Positions 38,752 to 48,018 of a stretch of 64,000 nucleotides of DNA are shown piece after piece. The stretch spans positions 3,083,501 to 3,147,500 of the forward strand of contig NZ_CP086136.1 in the NCBI RefSeq assembly GCF_017565645.3, given 5' to 3'. Position 1 is the stretch's first letter, and each line of letters begins with the position of its first letter. Made by a program: the position numbers and the translations under genes. Under the pieces are notes generated by a model. The model did not search any database. It saw only the letters and a program-made list of their open reading frames with translations, and was not told where the DNA came from. This stretch comes from Bradyrhizobium barranii subsp. barranii. GTDB lineage: Bacteria > Pseudomonadota > Alphaproteobacteria > Rhizobiales > Xanthobacteraceae.

Positions 38752-38825
38752 TGAAATGGACCCCGGTTTTGGGACCAGAGGCTAAGTTGGAAAAGGGCCG
38801 CTCCGTTTGATAGACGGAGGGCATG

Positions 38826-39116
38826 ATGACGAAGAAGACACGACGGAAGATCGACGCGGCGTTGAAGGCAAAGATCGCGCTGGAAGCGGTGCGGGAGCAG
38901 GCGACGGTGGCCGATCTGGCCCAGCGCTATGAGGTTCACCCGAACCAGATCTATGCCTGGAAGAAGCAGCTGCTGGACCAGGCGGCCCGGGCTTTTGACG
39001 CGGGTGTCGGGCGCGAGAGCGAGGAAACGCGCGAACGCGAGATCGAGAAGCTGCACGCCAAGATTGGACAACTGACAGTCGAGCGCGATTTTTTAGCGCG
39101 GAGGTCCGGAAGATGA
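38826..39116 (+). CDS. IS3-family transposase OrfA (type 2)
   Basis: The 96-residue DNA-binding subunit opens [20 protein letters not shown], with the helix-turn-helix [21 protein letters not shown] Met one codon upstream (38823) is equally possible. Four-base overlap with orfB. Confidence 0.92.
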   Translation: MTKKTRRKIDAALKAKIALEAVREQATVADLAQRYEVHPNQIYAWKKQLLDQAARAFDAGVGRESEETREREIEKLHAKIGQLTVERDFLARRSGR

Positions 39117-40039
39117 GCACGCCGGACCGTCGAGGAATGCTCGATCGCGCCGACCAGGCGCTGTCGATCCGCCGGCAATGCATGTTGCTTGGCATCGCCC
39201 GTTCTGGGGTCTACCGGCCGCCACAGCCGGCCAACGACAACGACCTTGCCCTGATGCAGCGGATCGACGAGCTGTTCACCGCCTGGCCATTCCTGGGCTC
39301 GCGGCGAATGACCGCGATGCTGAAGGCTGAGGGGCTTCAGGTCAATCGCAAGCGCGTGCAGCGGTTGATGCGCAAGATGGGCATCGCGGCGCTGGGACCG
39401 AAGCCGAACACGACAAAGCCGGCGCCGGGCCACAAGATCTATCCCTATCTGCTGCGCAACATGACGATCGACCGGCCGAACCAGGTGTGGGCGGCCGACA
39501 TCACGTATCTGCCCATCGGCCGCGGCTTTCTCTATCTCGTCGCCATCATCGACTGGGCGAGCCGTGCGGTTCTGGCGTGGCGGTTGTCGAATACGATGGA
39601 CGTCTCGTTCTGCGTGGCGGCTCTGGAAGAGGCGCTGGCGACCTACGGCACGCCGGAGATTTTCAACACCGACCAGGGCAGCCAGTTCACCAGCGCGGCC
39701 TTCACCGGCGCGTTGGTGGGCGCAGGGATCAAGATCTCCATGGATGGCCGCGGTCGTTGGATGGACAATGTCTTCATCGAGCGGCTGTGGCGGTCGCTCA
39801 AGCATGAGGACATCTATCTCAAGGGCTATGCCGACGGCCGCGAGGCCAAGGCAGGGATCGCGAGCTGGATCGCCTTCTACAACGATCGTCGCCTTCATCA
39901 GTCCCTCGGCTATCGCACGCCGATGGCGGTCTGGCGCGAACGGATGCAGGCCGCGCAGGCTGTGGACATGGTGGACAACGCTGACGCGTTGACCACATGC
40001 CCACAGCAACTCCAGCAGACAGAGTCTCTGGCTGCGTGA
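39113..40039 (+). CDS. IS3-family transposase OrfB (type 2)
   Basis: This 308-residue integrase-core transposase has [20 protein letters not shown] (first Asp), [16 protein letters not shown] (second Asp) and [18 protein letters not shown] (Glu). It has the usual C-terminal [15 protein letters not shown] motif and a short glutamine-rich tail. Intact, and probably the source of the truncated copy at 31.4 kb. Confidence 0.94.
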   Translation: MSTPDRRGMLDRADQALSIRRQCMLLGIARSGVYRPPQPANDNDLALMQRIDELFTAWPFLGSRRMTAMLKAEGLQVNRKRVQRLMRKMGIAALGPKPNTTKPAPGHKIYPYLLRNMTIDRPNQVWAADITYLPIGRGFLYLVAIIDWASRAVLAWRLSNTMDVSFCVAALEEALATYGTPEIFNTDQGSQFTSAAFTGALVGAGIKISMDGRGRWMDNVFIERLWRSLKHEDIYLKGYADGREAKAGIASWIAFYNDRRLHQSLGYRTPMAVWRERMQAAQAVDMVDNADALTTCPQQLQQTESLAA

Positions 40040-40114
40040 TAGAAAGGGATCAGGAGCGATCCGTTTCCAACTAACAAACCGGTTCAACCGGTCCCGCTCC
40101 GCGGGTCCATTTCA

Positions 40115-40283
40115 CAAGCCAGCCAACGAGGCCGGCCATTGCCGGGTCCTTGAACAAGAGCGCATAACAACCGAGGAAGATGAAAGCGCTGATCAAATGC
40201 AGCATCTGATTAATTCTGCTCTGGTGATAGTAACGGTAGTCATCCCACCGCAGGCTTCGCAGCATGTCTGACAAAGGGCTCAT
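40115..40283 (-). pseudogene. Membrane protein, N-terminal part (split by IS3)
   Basis: From Met 40283: MSPLSDMLRSLRWDDYRYYH, then QSRINQMLHLISAFIFLGCY and a second span ending GLVGWL, at which IS3 type 2 is inserted. It continues at 38751. An in-frame Met two codons upstream (40289) is an alternative start. The reconstructed protein would have about 210 residues and four membrane spans. Confidence 0.7.
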
Positions 40284-40510
40284 GATCAATCCTCGATCAT
40301 TTGACAGTGTTGAAGCATAGGTTGCGTCCGTGACAGATGCGTGAATGCATTATGATGTCGCATTGCAGGTTAATGAGGTGGCAAAGCCGAGCGCCAGACG
40401 CACGCGAAAAGTCGGATGTTCGCTTTTCGGCTTGATATTGGTGACCAGGGCAGCCCAGTCGACCACGATCTCCTTTAACCGAATCAGCCCCCCTTGCAGA
40501 CGGGGCGGGG

Positions 40511-40859
40511 CCATACGTTTTTTGAGCAGACGGTTCTCCAGGGTCAGATCGGCTACGGCCTCCTTCAGGGCGGCGGCCTCCCGGCGGAGATCCTTCACCT
40601 CGCCGGAGGTCGCAGCTCGCGCCGTCTCGCCCGCCAGGCGGCGCTTGCCGGCCTCGAGGAACTCCTTGGACCAGCCGTAATACATCGAGGCGGCAATGCC
40701 CTCGCGCCGGCAGAGCTCGGAGATATTCTCCTCGCCCCGCAGTCCTTCCAGCACGATACGGATCTTCTCTTCCGCCGAATACTGCCGGCGCGTCTGGCGC
40801 CGAATGTCCTTTAGCACTTGTTCTGCCGGCGCTTTGCCCGGTCCGGATTTCTGCTTCAT
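40511..40859 (-). pseudogene. IS3-family OrfA fragment (third type)
   Basis: 116 codons starting MKQKSGPGKAPAEQVLKDIR, with RRQYSAEEKIRIVLEGLRGE and SELCRREGIAASMYYGWSKE, a distinct IS3-group OrfA. Similarity stops after TLENRLLKKRM; the frame then runs through unrelated DNA to 40350. The OrfB partner is absent. Its upstream end lies next to the YecA-like stump. Confidence 0.82.
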
Positions 40860-40921
40860 CTGCGCTCCTGGTGGCTACGATGAACCAGAATTCCTCCCTC
40901 CGCAAAATCCTTCAATTTGTC

Positions 40922-41146
40922 TCACATGCGCTGACGGCGAACAGTATGGTCGAGATTCTCGAAGACCGGCTGGTCCGTGCTGTCCTCATGCCACACGACT
41001 GGAAGCCAATCGCTGGGCGTGATCTGCTCCGGGCAGGCCAGCAAACCGGCGATAAAGCCGTCAAGCTCTTCGAGCAGCATCGTTTCCTCGCCGAGGGCGA
41101 GCAATTCCTCGTCAAGCTGCTTGAGTCGGCGCGACAGACCGGACAT
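40922..41146 (-). pseudogene. UPF0149/YecA-family protein, N-terminal fragment
   Basis: About 74 codons: MSGLSRRLKQLDEELLALGE, then LLEELDGFIAGLLACPEQIT and SDWLPVVWHED, the conserved start of YecA-type UPF0149 proteins (Leu-Asp-Gly-Phe and Pro-Ser-Asp-Trp-Leu-Pro). After NLDH the sequence is frameshifted and then cut by the IS3 fragment. The C-terminal two-thirds, including any SEC-C zinc motif, are gone. Confidence 0.72.
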
Positions 41147-41553
41147 GGGCACTCCAATTCCATGGCAGCACGGCCTTGCCAAAGCCCATTGCCTTCCAAC
41201 GCCTCGCATGAGACTCGACAGATGATATCGAAATTCCGCCCAGACCAACAAGGGTCGCCTTCTCATGCTTAGCGCAAAAGGCGGCTTCCTGCTGCGCAAC
41301 GTACTGTCGTTGCTCATAGCGCGATTGTCAGCTTTGAGACCAACGTCCCCAAGTTAACGCTGACACAAAGTAGCAAGCGACAGGAGAACCTCCAATTTTC
41401 AAGCGGCACGCTGCTTGCTTCGTTCGGGGCACCAGCGGGCGCGGTTCCCCGCATATCCGCTCTTCGAGACCAAATGCACATATTCCGTCTGCTTCCGCCC
41501 ACCTCGCAAGACGCGGCGAGCCCGGCCCGCCGACCCAGTCCAGGACAACTCCC
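41147..41553. other. Upstream region of the peptidase gene, no gene recognised
   Basis: About 400 bases between the YecA fragment and the peptidase ATG. No clear -35/-10 or tts box was recognised. Frames on both strands lack known motifs. Confidence 0.4.
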
Positions 41554-43677
41554 ATGAAAAAGTCGCTGCTCCTCGCCGCGTCGCTCTCCATGACCTGTTT
41601 GATGTCCGCGGCACTGCCCCAGAAGCTGCCGGCTGCGATGCAGGCGGCCGATCCTTTCCTTTGGCTCGAGGAGATCGAAGGGCCGCGCGCATTGGCTTGG
41701 GCTCGCGCCGAGAACGACAAGACGCTCGGCGCGCTCCAATCGGATCCCCGCTATCAGCGCTTCTATCAAGAGGCGCTCACCATCCTCCAGGCCAAGGATC
41801 GGATTCCGTACGTTTCCTTCGGACGGCGCGGTCTCGACAATTTCTGGCAGGACGAGAATCACGTGCGCGGCGTCTGGCGACGTACCACGTTTGAGAGCTA
41901 TCGCGCCCAGGACCCGCGATGGGACACCATCCTCGACTTGGACGCGCTGGCCGCTGCGGAGAAGAAGAACTGGGTCTTTGAAGGGGGTAGCTGCCTGCCG
42001 CCCGAAGAGCGCCTGTGCCTGCTCAAATTTTCCGAGGGCGGCAAGGACGCCGTGTTCGTGCGCGAGTTCGACGCGGACGCCCAAGCCTTCGTCACGACCG
42101 GCTTCGACCTTCCGGAGGGAAAGCAGGGCGTCAGCTGGATCGACGGCGACACGATCCTGATTGCACGCGATTGGGGCGAAGGGACCACGACGCAGGCCGG
42201 CTACCCTTTCGTCGTGAAGGAGCTCAAGCGCGCTCAGCCGCTCGTTGAAGCGCGCGAGGTCTTTCGCGGCGAACCGACCGATGACGGGACGGTCCCATTC
42301 GCGCTGCGCGACAGTGAAGGCACGGTCCATGCGACCGGCGCGGTGCGCACTATCAGCACGTTCGAGTATGAGTATGTGCTCTTCGGGCCCAAGGGGCCGA
42401 TCAAGCTCAACCTGCCAAAGAAGGCGACCATCGGCGGCATCGCCAGTGGCCGCCTGCTCGTGACGCTCGACGAGGAGTGGACGCCGTCCGGCGGCACCCG
42501 GTTCGCAGCCGGCTCGATCATCTCGTATGACCTGGCCGAATGGAAGCAGGATCCGCTGCGTGCCAGACCGTCGCTCGTCTTCCAGCCCGGGCCTCGGCAG
42601 GCGCTCAGCGGGTTCAGCGCCACCAGGAACTTGTTGATCCTGACGACCCTCGACAAGGTTCAGAGCAAGGCGTTCGTCTACAAGTATGATCAGGGCGCCT
42701 GGCGGGCCACGCCGATCCCGCTTCCGGAGAATGCGAGTGTCGGTCTACCTGCCGCATCGAATGAAACGGACGAGGTGATGTTCACCGTCTCCAGCTTTCT
42801 CAGGCCGACGTCGCTCTGGTACTTCGACGCCGCGACCGAACGCCTCGAGATACTGAAGTCGGTACCTCCTAGGTTCAATGCGTCTAGACTTGTCGTGGAG
42901 CAGTTCGAGGCAACTTCGCGAGACGGCACCCGCATTCCTTACTTTGTGGTGCGGCCCAAGAGCGCGAGGTTTGACGGATCGACTCCAACCATTCTTTATG
43001 GCTATGGCGGGTTTCAGATTCCGCTCCTGCCGTCTTATGCGGGGGTTATGGGACGGCTCTGGCTCGAGCAGGGCAATGCATATGTCGTGGCGAACCTGCG
43101 CGGCGGCGGCGAGTACGGGCCGCGATGGCACGAGGCCGCCCAGGGGGCAACAAAGCAGCGCACATGGGATGATTTTATCGCCGTTGCGGAGGACCTGATC
43201 CGACGGAAGATCACCTCTCCGCGCCGCCTGGGCGTAGCCGGCGGCAGCCAAGGAGGCCTGCTGGTGGGGACCGCATTCACCCAACGACCCGACCTCTTCA
43301 ATGCCGCCATGGTGGAGGTGCCGCTGTTCGACATGGTTCGGTTCACCAAGCTGGCCGCCGGGGCCTCTTGGACCGGCGAGTATGGCGATCCCGCCATTCC
43401 CGAACAGCGCGAGTGGCTCGAGGCCTACTCGCCCTATCAGAAGTTGGTGCCGGCCAAGACCTACCCGACTCCCTTCATTCTCACCTCCACCAAGGACGAC
43501 CGCGTGCATCCGGCCCACGGCCGTAAGGCAGCCGCAAGGCTCGCTGAGCTAGGCCAGCCCTATTTTTACTATGAGAACCTCGACGGGGGACATAGTGCCG
43601 CCGCCAATCTCATTGAAGATGCACGCCGGGTGGCCCTCGAATATACCTATGCATCCCGGCGGCTTGTCGATGAGTGA
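41554..43677 (+). CDS. Secreted prolyl-oligopeptidase-family serine peptidase (S9A)
   Basis: The 707-residue protein begins with a signal peptide (Met-Lys-Lys-Ser, hydrophobic core to about residue 25), then an N-terminal domain starting DPFLWLEEIEGPRALAWA, a beta-propeller region, and an alpha/beta-hydrolase domain. The catalytic triad is visible: Ser565 in GVAGGSQGGLL, Asp648/649 in TSTKDDRVHPAHG and His680 in NLDGGHSAA. It also has LRGGGEYGPRWHEA, typical of prolyl oligopeptidases. It would cleave short proline-containing peptides outside the cytoplasm. The gene stands alone and is intact, unlike its neighbours. Confidence 0.92.
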   Translation: MKKSLLLAASLSMTCLMSAALPQKLPAAMQAADPFLWLEEIEGPRALAWARAENDKTLGALQSDPRYQRFYQEALTILQAKDRIPYVSFGRRGLDNFWQDENHVRGVWRRTTFESYRAQDPRWDTILDLDALAAAEKKNWVFEGGSCLPPEERLCLLKFSEGGKDAVFVREFDADAQAFVTTGFDLPEGKQGVSWIDGDTILIARDWGEGTTTQAGYPFVVKELKRAQPLVEAREVFRGEPTDDGTVPFALRDSEGTVHATGAVRTISTFEYEYVLFGPKGPIKLNLPKKATIGGIASGRLLVTLDEEWTPSGGTRFAAGSIISYDLAEWKQDPLRARPSLVFQPGPRQALSGFSATRNLLILTTLDKVQSKAFVYKYDQGAWRATPIPLPENASVGLPAASNETDEVMFTVSSFLRPTSLWYFDAATERLEILKSVPPRFNASRLVVEQFEATSRDGTRIPYFVVRPKSARFDGSTPTILYGYGGFQIPLLPSYAGVMGRLWLEQGNAYVVANLRGGGEYGPRWHEAAQGATKQRTWDDFIAVAEDLIRRKITSPRRLGVAGGSQGGLLVGTAFTQRPDLFNAAMVEVPLFDMVRFTKLAAGASWTGEYGDPAIPEQREWLEAYSPYQKLVPAKTYPTPFILTSTKDDRVHPAHGRKAAARLAELGQPYFYYENLDGGHSAAANLIEDARRVALEYTYASRRLVDE

Positions 43678-44001
43678 TGTCGAGAAAACAAAATCTCACT
43701 TCACATGATCGACCTTGGCGGCGACGTCATCGGCAGCGGCGTCAGCAAGCTCGTGTTTACTATATTCTCCGCAGACCGTGGTATCGCCCCGGATTAGAGC
43801 GGCAGGGTAGCGCTGTCGGTCATCATCACGGGCTTACTTGAAGCTGCCGGCGGCAGGGACATGGACGTTCTCGACCTGCCGCTATCTCGCGCGGGTCGTT
43901 CGATGCACCCGACTATCCGATGTGGGTAAGATAGCCTTGAACTTTCGCGGAATGAGGCGGACTGTGCCGTCGTTTTTGCGGCCGCCTGTGATGTGAGAAG
44001 A
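43678..44001. other. No gene recognised
   Basis: This 324-base gap lies between convergent genes. It contains no recognisable frame and no clear terminator with a T-tract. Confidence 0.4.
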
Positions 44002-44514
44002 TCAATCGGCTAGCGACGCTGTGGGGTGCGACGCGGGAACAGCAGAGGCCTGCAGATTCACGCTGAAGGTCCAGTGAATCTCGACGGTGGGGGTATGGGC
44101 ACCGCCGATAAACGGATCTGTGAAATGAGCATCGACACGAATATCGGCGCGGCGGCGATGCAGCAATAGAGTGAGAAAGTCTCTGCCCCATCTTGCCTCG
44201 ATGCGGCCGGTTGCGGTAATTGAAGCGAAGAACAGGGCCAGATTGCCGTTCTGGATGCCGAGCTTCGTCCAGCCCAATTCTGCCCAATAGTCGGTCGGAG
44301 CTGGAAGCTCGGGGAGCTCGATGAAGAGTGTTTCGATCTGGGCGGTGTCATAGGCGAAGGGCCGCCCTCCCTTCTTGCGCCACGCGATCAGCACATGGTT
44401 CGTCCCAGGCTCCAGAGCGAGCGCCGCTCGTTCAGACGGATCGACCGGATTGAGGCGGAAACCGGAGTACAAGTCGGATCGAATGTTGCCGCCGGCTTTC
44501 CAGAGCAGGCTCAT
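44002..44514 (-). CDS. Hypothetical partner protein of the metallopeptidase-like gene
   Basis: This 170-residue protein has no signal peptide or membrane segment and a predicted beta-rich body (NHVLIAWRKK, IETLFIELPEL, VEIHWTFSVNLQ). Its ATG overlaps the stop of the preceding gene by one base (TGATG), so the two are translationally coupled. I do not recognise the family. Possible roles are an immunity or regulatory protein, a chaperone, or a second subunit. This is inference from coupling only. Confidence 0.6.
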   Translation of the reverse strand: MSLLWKAGGNIRSDLYSGFRLNPVDPSERAALALEPGTNHVLIAWRKKGGRPFAYDTAQIETLFIELPELPAPTDYWAELGWTKLGIQNGNLALFFASITATGRIEARWGRDFLTLLLHRRRADIRVDAHFTDPFIGGAHTPTVEIHWTFSVNLQASAVPASHPTASLAD

Positions 44515-46049
44515 CAGCGGCTGACCACTTCAGCGAACTGGCTGTAACTATCGGCGTTTGTCATGTGTTGGGTTGTCGATAGGCGATCGAATCTTGGCTC
44601 GTGCTTATAGGCATGGTCGTCAGTGCCCAAAACCAGATGTGTTGCCTCATGCACGACGGTTGAGGACCGGAAGCGGTCGGCGTAGGCGAAGTGCCATTCA
44701 CGCAGATTGATCCCGCTCTCCGAAGTCAAGCGCCGGAGCTGATTCACCCCATAGGACCCGCCGACCACTCCCACGGCAAGTACGCCGAACAACAGCGCGC
44801 CTAGCGCCACGGCATGCTCTACGCGCCGTTCCTCAACTAACTCACCGCTCATGAGCGTCACGCCATCCCTGTAGGCCGTCGCTCCCGCCAGAAACAGGCC
44901 CAAACCCGACCATCCCGAGCTGACCGGACGGGACCGCAGTGACCTCGGAACGATACGCCAGTCTGGCCAGGATGCGGGGCCGCCCCTGACGTAAGCAAGT
45001 GCGCGGTCATTCGATCTCGGCCGGATTCGGTACAGAGGAACGTCGACGAACCACGTTCTAAAGCGCTGCCCTCGCGTTACTGGCTCGTCGCGATTGAGAT
45101 AGGTGGCCACCTTTCGGTAGTTCGCGAGGATTTCCCGGATGTCGGCGAGGTCCTGCTTGCGAGTGCCCGCGATACCAAAATATTGGCTCAAGGCCGGTGT
45201 CACCTGTTGCTCGACGTCTGCTCGCATGCGGGGATCCAGGCAGGCTTTCAGCTTCTGGATTGTGACGCGGACGAAGCCCTTCGCCCGTTCATGGTCTCTT
45301 GCTACAATGGCTTCGTAGTTGTGCAATTGTCGATGCGTGCCGAGTACCTCGACCCTGTTGGCGCCCGAGGGATCGATCCGCGAAGACGGATAATCATTGA
45401 CATAGCTCGGGTCGATGATGTGGGCGTCGTCGGGATAAGGATGCATTTTCCGGCGCCCCATCAGGCGGGGCCCGGGGCCAACCGTTTGGAGTTCCTGCCC
45501 ATCAGACGTTAGCCTCCGGAGATGAGGCAGTGCCGGCTTGAGAGTGTCATGAGCGTCCCCGCCGAGTGCAATGTACTCCTCCATGTGATGGGCCTGTGAC
45601 CCTTGGGCACCGTTAGACAGCTGGGTAGCCATCGGATCCCTGTTCTCTGCTGGGAGCCAACGATCACGTCCGCTAAGAACCCCGAAATTTGCGTCACGTT
45701 CGGTTGGGCGGACAATGATGTCGTCTGGCCTGCCTATTAGCCGGAAGGCCGTGTAGTTGACGTGGCCGATCCTGAAACTAGTTTCTGGCTGAGACGCATT
45801 CGGCAGTACTCCATTGGAGAGCATTGCTGCCCGGAGTTCGGGTGTCGCGAGTTGGTCGCCGTGCTGCCAACCTCGAACGTACATTGCTAGATTCGGAGCC
45901 GCAGACGCGTATACACTTTGCTCGGGCCAATAGGTGGGCCACGGCCTCCCCCGGAGAGGGCTGCGTATGTTGCCTGGCAGCTGGCTGACTAGGTCCACTC
46001 CCAACCGAAACTCCGTCGAAAGCGGCAACGTCGCGGGTTCATCAGCCAC
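44514..46049 (-). CDS. Large protein with C-terminal HExxH/GTxD metallopeptidase-like motif and two membrane spans
   Basis: From GTG 46049 (GAGGAG ribosome site eight bases upstream; a TTG two codons earlier is possible) the protein has 511 residues. The N-terminal 370 residues resemble nothing I know. Two hydrophobic segments follow (GLGLFLAGATAY near 390 and VALGALLFGVLAVGVVGGSY near 425). The end carries STVVHEATHLVLGTDDHAY (467-481) and TNADSYSQFAEVV (497-509). HExxH plus GTxDxxY plus NADSY is the Asp-zincin (M35-like, lysine-specific endopeptidase) signature, with His467, His471 and the GTDD Asp as metal ligands and Glu468 as base. It could be a toxin or effector protease; the family call rests on motifs only. 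Confidence 0.65.
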   Translation of the reverse strand: MADEPATLPLSTEFRLGVDLVSQLPGNIRSPLRGRPWPTYWPEQSVYASAAPNLAMYVRGWQHGDQLATPELRAAMLSNGVLPNASQPETSFRIGHVNYTAFRLIGRPDDIIVRPTERDANFGVLSGRDRWLPAENRDPMATQLSNGAQGSQAHHMEEYIALGGDAHDTLKPALPHLRRLTSDGQELQTVGPGPRLMGRRKMHPYPDDAHIIDPSYVNDYPSSRIDPSGANRVEVLGTHRQLHNYEAIVARDHERAKGFVRVTIQKLKACLDPRMRADVEQQVTPALSQYFGIAGTRKQDLADIREILANYRKVATYLNRDEPVTRGQRFRTWFVDVPLYRIRPRSNDRALAYVRGGPASWPDWRIVPRSLRSRPVSSGWSGLGLFLAGATAYRDGVTLMSGELVEERRVEHAVALGALLFGVLAVGVVGGSYGVNQLRRLTSESGINLREWHFAYADRFRSSTVVHEATHLVLGTDDHAYKHEPRFDRLSTTQHMTNADSYSQFAEVVSR

Positions 46050-46055
46050 TCCCAA

Positions 46056-46720
46056 AACTCCTCTTCCTGTCGCCGGCCTCGACGCCTGAGATCGAAGCCA
46101 ACCTCACGACATGAACGAACCGTATCAAACCCGTTCATTGTCCGTGCGTCCTGCGACCGCAATGGTTCGGCGCGAGCCGCGCAAGGACGCATCATCGAGT
46201 GAAGCAAGCGCTATGCCAAGGGACCCGGGATGATCCGCGGATTTGCGAAGACCCTGAGCATAATTGTCGAGGATCCATGTGCCGGAATTACTGAAATCCC
46301 TGTCCCCGAATTCCGAAATGCGCACGCGGCGTTGAAGCTCTCGCAATCAAGAATGCCGCCCTGCGCTGACGACGCCCGGTCGAATGGACCTCCGCGATGG
46401 GCCAGTTTGCCGTCCGGTTCGCCGAGCGTTTTTCTGGAACGACGCGATCAACGATCATGATGGCTCGGCACGCCCCTTCGCCGTCAAGTCCCGCGCCTGC
46501 GGCGCGCCGCTCCGCGGCTTCGGGACTTGACCGCTCGGTGCGGCCAAGCAAACTCGTCCACCATGCCGCTGATGCCTTGTTCTTCAGCCGGGAAATTCAA
46601 CCCGCACAGAAACCCATAACTTCTGACAATCCCCGGTGGTTTGCTGTGCGGCTTTGCTAGCCAGTGTGTGAAATTGGCGCTCACCCTCAAGGGCGAGAGC
46701 CTGTGCAAGGCCGCCGCCAA
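46056..46720. other. Upstream region of the metallopeptidase-like gene
   Basis: No convincing gene. On the minus strand a short frame (46125-46346) and a basic one (45989-46207) exist without known motifs. No tts box could be recognised. A strong palindrome lies at 46483-46531. Confidence 0.4.
46483..46531. repeat. 49-bp palindrome
   Basis: The arms GTCAAGTCCCG and CGGGACTTGAC are perfect 11-mers around a GC-rich 27-base centre that can itself pair. There is no T-tract. It may be an element terminus or a recombination site. Confidence 0.6.
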
Positions 46721-47142
46721 GAGCTATGCGGGATTTTGGGGTGCGCCCCGAAGGCGCGTATCAACAGTGGAGGAAGATTCCACCCAGAGAGTTGTCGATT
46801 GATCTGGTAGTTGACGAGCGGTTCGGAGGGCAACTGACGGATCGGAGCCTCGTGACAAAAGTCGTCTTTGGACGGCTGAGCGATCCAACGGGCCGTAACG
46901 CGAGTAAAGTCTGAGCAGGCCTCGAAAGAAGCGATGTGTGGATGCCGACCCACCCCCAATTTGGGGAAGGCCGCGCGGACAGGGAAGCAATCGACACATG
47001 CACCTGTCCGGTTCACCGGGGTAATGGACACAGCACGTTGGAAGGGTGATGCGTGTAATCGGGGGAGACCCGCTCGGTCGGAGGTCGCGGCTTCGACGCT
47101 GCTCCTGGCAGTGGACCGTGCGGGAGTCGGACAGGGTCGTAC
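46721..47142. repeat. Dispersed ~420-bp repeat, copy B
   Basis: This is an inverted counterpart of 33620-34042. It starts GAGCTATGCGGGATTTTGGG, like an IS256 terminus, and ends inside CGTACG, where it joins an IS6 fragment. The joint hexamer is present in both partners. Confidence 0.75.
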
Positions 47143-47615
47143 GAACGGAGCTTGTCCGTGATCATCACGCGCGGCGGCGTGCCGGCGGATTTCAAGAGCT
47201 TCTTCATGAGCCGCTGGGCAGCGCGCGAGTCTCTTCGGCGCTGGATCAAGACGTCGAGAACGAAGCCATTCTGGTCGACAGCGCGCCAGAGCCAATGTTG
47301 TTCGCCCGCGATCAAGATAACGACTCGTCCAGATGCCATTTGTCACCGCGAGCGGGTGCGCGCTGGCGGATCCGATCGGAGAACGGCTTGCCGAATTTCC
47401 GTCCCCACTGGCGCACGGTTTCATAGGTCACGCCAATGCCACGCGCCGCCAGCATTTCCTCGACCATGCGCAAGCTTAAGGGAACCCGGAAATACAACCA
47501 AACGGCATAGCTGATCACTTCCGGTGGGAAGCGATAGCGGAGATAAAGAGCCGGGCGGTCGGCATGCCGGTCGTCTACCCCATCGGCCGCTCCAATTCGT
47601 TAACTTGACGGTACC
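47137..47615 (-). mobile_element. IS6-family element, copy 3 (fragment)
   Basis: It contains the left terminus (ending GGTACC at 47615 on the minus strand) and the first 150 or so codons of the transposase, reading MISYAVWLYFRVPLSLRMVE. It also reads LIAGEQHWLWRAVDQNGFVL. A small deletion near 47325 shifts the frame and the C-terminal third is missing. The left terminus abuts hupV at 47616. Confidence 0.88.
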
Positions 47616-47616
47616 G

Positions 47617-47793
47617 TACCAGATCATAGCACCGACGACCTGGAATTTCTCGCCGCGCGATTCCTTCAATGTCGGTGGCCCGCTGGAGCGGGCGCTGGTC
47701 GGCACCGACGTGGGCGCCGCCGGCGCCCACGCCGTTGCTATCCAGCACATCGTGCGCTCCTTTGACCCCTGCATGGTCTGCACCGCGCATTAG
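47617..47793 (+). pseudogene. hupV: hupV (hydrogen-sensor large subunit), C-terminal fragment
   Basis: 59 codons: YQIIAPTTWNFSPRDSFNVG, then ERALVGTDVGAAGAHAVAIQ and HIVRSFDPCMVCTAH before TAG. The DPCMVC motif carries the last two nickel-iron ligands. The protein ends right after CTAH, as regulatory hydrogenase large subunits do, whereas uptake-type subunits have a cleaved tail. The IS6 terminus replaces everything upstream, including hupU. The position upstream of hupS matches the order hupUV-hupSL known in Bradyrhizobium. Confidence 0.88.
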
Positions 47794-47952
47794 GCAAGAT
47801 AGTTCCGACAGTGATGGCCGGAAACCTCGTTGCCGCCTGCGAATCGAATTGTTTCCGCTTTCCGCTTGTCCAGCCCTGTCGCGCGCTGCCAGCTGAGCGA
47901 TTCAAATTCGCAAGAGATTGGAATCCTTCCACTTTCAAAAAATGCGAACTGT

Positions 47953-47967
47953 TGGCCTGCTTCTTGC
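47953..47967 (+). promoter_or_regulatory. Sigma-54-type -24/-12 promoter of hupSLCDF
   Basis: TGGCCT-GCTTC-TTGC has the -24 GG and -12 GC elements at the correct spacing, about 52 bases before the hupS start. Known biology: hupSL of Bradyrhizobium depends on RpoN. An activator site was not identified. Confidence 0.7.
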
Positions 47968-48018
47968 TGTCCTTGGCCCATCGATAACTCAAAGCGATAA
48001 ATCTGGATGGGAGGGCTC

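Larger units (their letters stand above)
38752..40114 (+). mobile_element. IS3-family element type 2, complete
   Basis: 1363 bp bounded by TGAAATGGACCC and its inverted partner, with the 3-bp target duplication CAA at 38749-38751 and 40115-40117. It interrupts the membrane-protein gene. It includes orfA and orfB with a four-base overlap. Confidence 0.92.

Noticed and set aside
46050..46720. tts box (TtsI-binding promoter) upstream of the metallopeptidase-like gene
   Set aside because: I found no GTCAGCTTNTCGNAAGCT-like sequence; a GTCAGC at the far end lacks the second half at proper spacing.
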